A DNA stretch of 6,751 nt from an uncultured Lachnospiraceae bacterium. GTDB lineage: Bacteria; Bacillota; Clostridia; Lachnospirales; Lachnospiraceae. Below, in pieces: positions 6,484 to 6,751 of this stretch. Location: positions 1 through 6,751 of the forward strand of contig CATZPU010000063.1 of assembly GCA_958422845.1 (NCBI GenBank), given 5' to 3'. A model generated the notes under the pieces. It saw only the letters and a list, made by a program, of their open reading frames with translations. It was not told where the DNA came from and ran no database searches. The first letter of the stretch is position 1. Every line of letters starts with the position of its first letter. A program made the position numbers and the translations under genes.

Positions 6484-6751
6484 GTGGTTGCTAAGAAAAT
6501 TTCGATGATTGCAGCGCTTGCTGCGGGTATGATGCTGCTTGGCGGCTGTGAGATGCTGGAGCAGAAAAAGTGGACGCCGCAGGAGCCGGCTGCCATATCA
6601 ATTGCAGAGGACGGCTCTGTCACGGAAATCGTACAGGAATCACTGGACGAATCTTATTATGATGCTGCCGAGCTTGAGCAGATGATCACGGACGAGGTGA
6701 GCAGGTACAATGCAGAAAACGGTGAAGGAGCGATCACCGTACAGAAAACAG
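6484..6751 (+). CDS. Lipoprotein of unknown function, N-terminal part (runs off window)
   Basis: The first 89 codons of a secreted lipoprotein starting with GTG. The signal peptide has a basic n-region (K4, K5), a hydrophobic core (about 6-19) and a lipobox LGGC with C22 as the lipidated cysteine. After lipid attachment by Lgt and cleavage by signal peptidase II, the protein would be anchored to the outer face of the cell membrane. The mature part is acidic and polar: a short tether (23-37), then ISIAEDGSVTEIV and an acidic helix-like stretch around LEQMITDEVSRYNAEN. I recognise no enzymatic domain in the visible part and the family is unknown to me. It has its own promoter and a perfect ribosome-binding site, suggesting good expression. 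The stop codon lies beyond 6751, so total length and any C-terminal domain are unseen. Confidence 0.88.
   Translation, partial: MVAKKISMIAALAAGMMLLGGCEMLEQKKWTPQEPAAISIAEDGSVTEIVQESLDESYYDAAELEQMITDEVSRYNAENGEGAITVQKT

Overview
The window looks like chromosomal DNA from a Gram-positive anaerobe of the Bacillota, most likely Lachnospiraceae or a close relative. This rests on the Shine-Dalgarno sequences (AGGAGG type), sigma-A-like promoters (TATAAT boxes), the era-recO gene pair with a presequence-protease-type M16C peptidase directly upstream, and the style of the proteins; no marker gene fixes the taxon. All supported genes are on the + strand and packed tightly. No tRNA, rRNA, CRISPR array, insertion sequence or phage gene was seen, and no gap between genes exceeds about 90 bases.

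Layout. (1) 15-725 encodes a complete OmpR/PhoB-family response regulator; no histidine kinase follows it in the window. (2) 779-1789 encodes a four-helix membrane protein of the DUF1461/TIGR01906 family, the family that includes the lipoprotein intramolecular transacylase Lit. Here it carries an unusual, very basic cytosolic N-terminal extension of about 115 residues. A sigma-A-like promoter overlaps the end of the regulator gene, and a perfect 17-base palindrome covers its -10 box. (3) 1877-4798 encodes a 973-residue M16C zinc peptidase of the presequence protease (PreP) type. (4) 4808-5716 is the ribosome-assembly GTPase Era. (5) 5733-6398 is the recombination mediator RecO, short because the usual four-cysteine zinc finger is absent. 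(6) 6484-6751 is the start of a lipoprotein gene with a GTG start and its own strong promoter; it runs off the end of the window.

How they fit together. M16C, era and recO are separated by only 9 and 16 bases and very likely form one transcript for peptide turnover, ribosome maturation and DNA repair. The DUF1461 gene lies 87 bases upstream and may feed into the same transcript. The lipoprotein gene starts a new transcription unit. The window is mainly housekeeping; I see no convincing new multi-gene system. The points most worth a second look are the extended Lit-like protein and its palindrome-marked promoter beside a regulator without a visible kinase, and the RecO that has lost its zinc finger.
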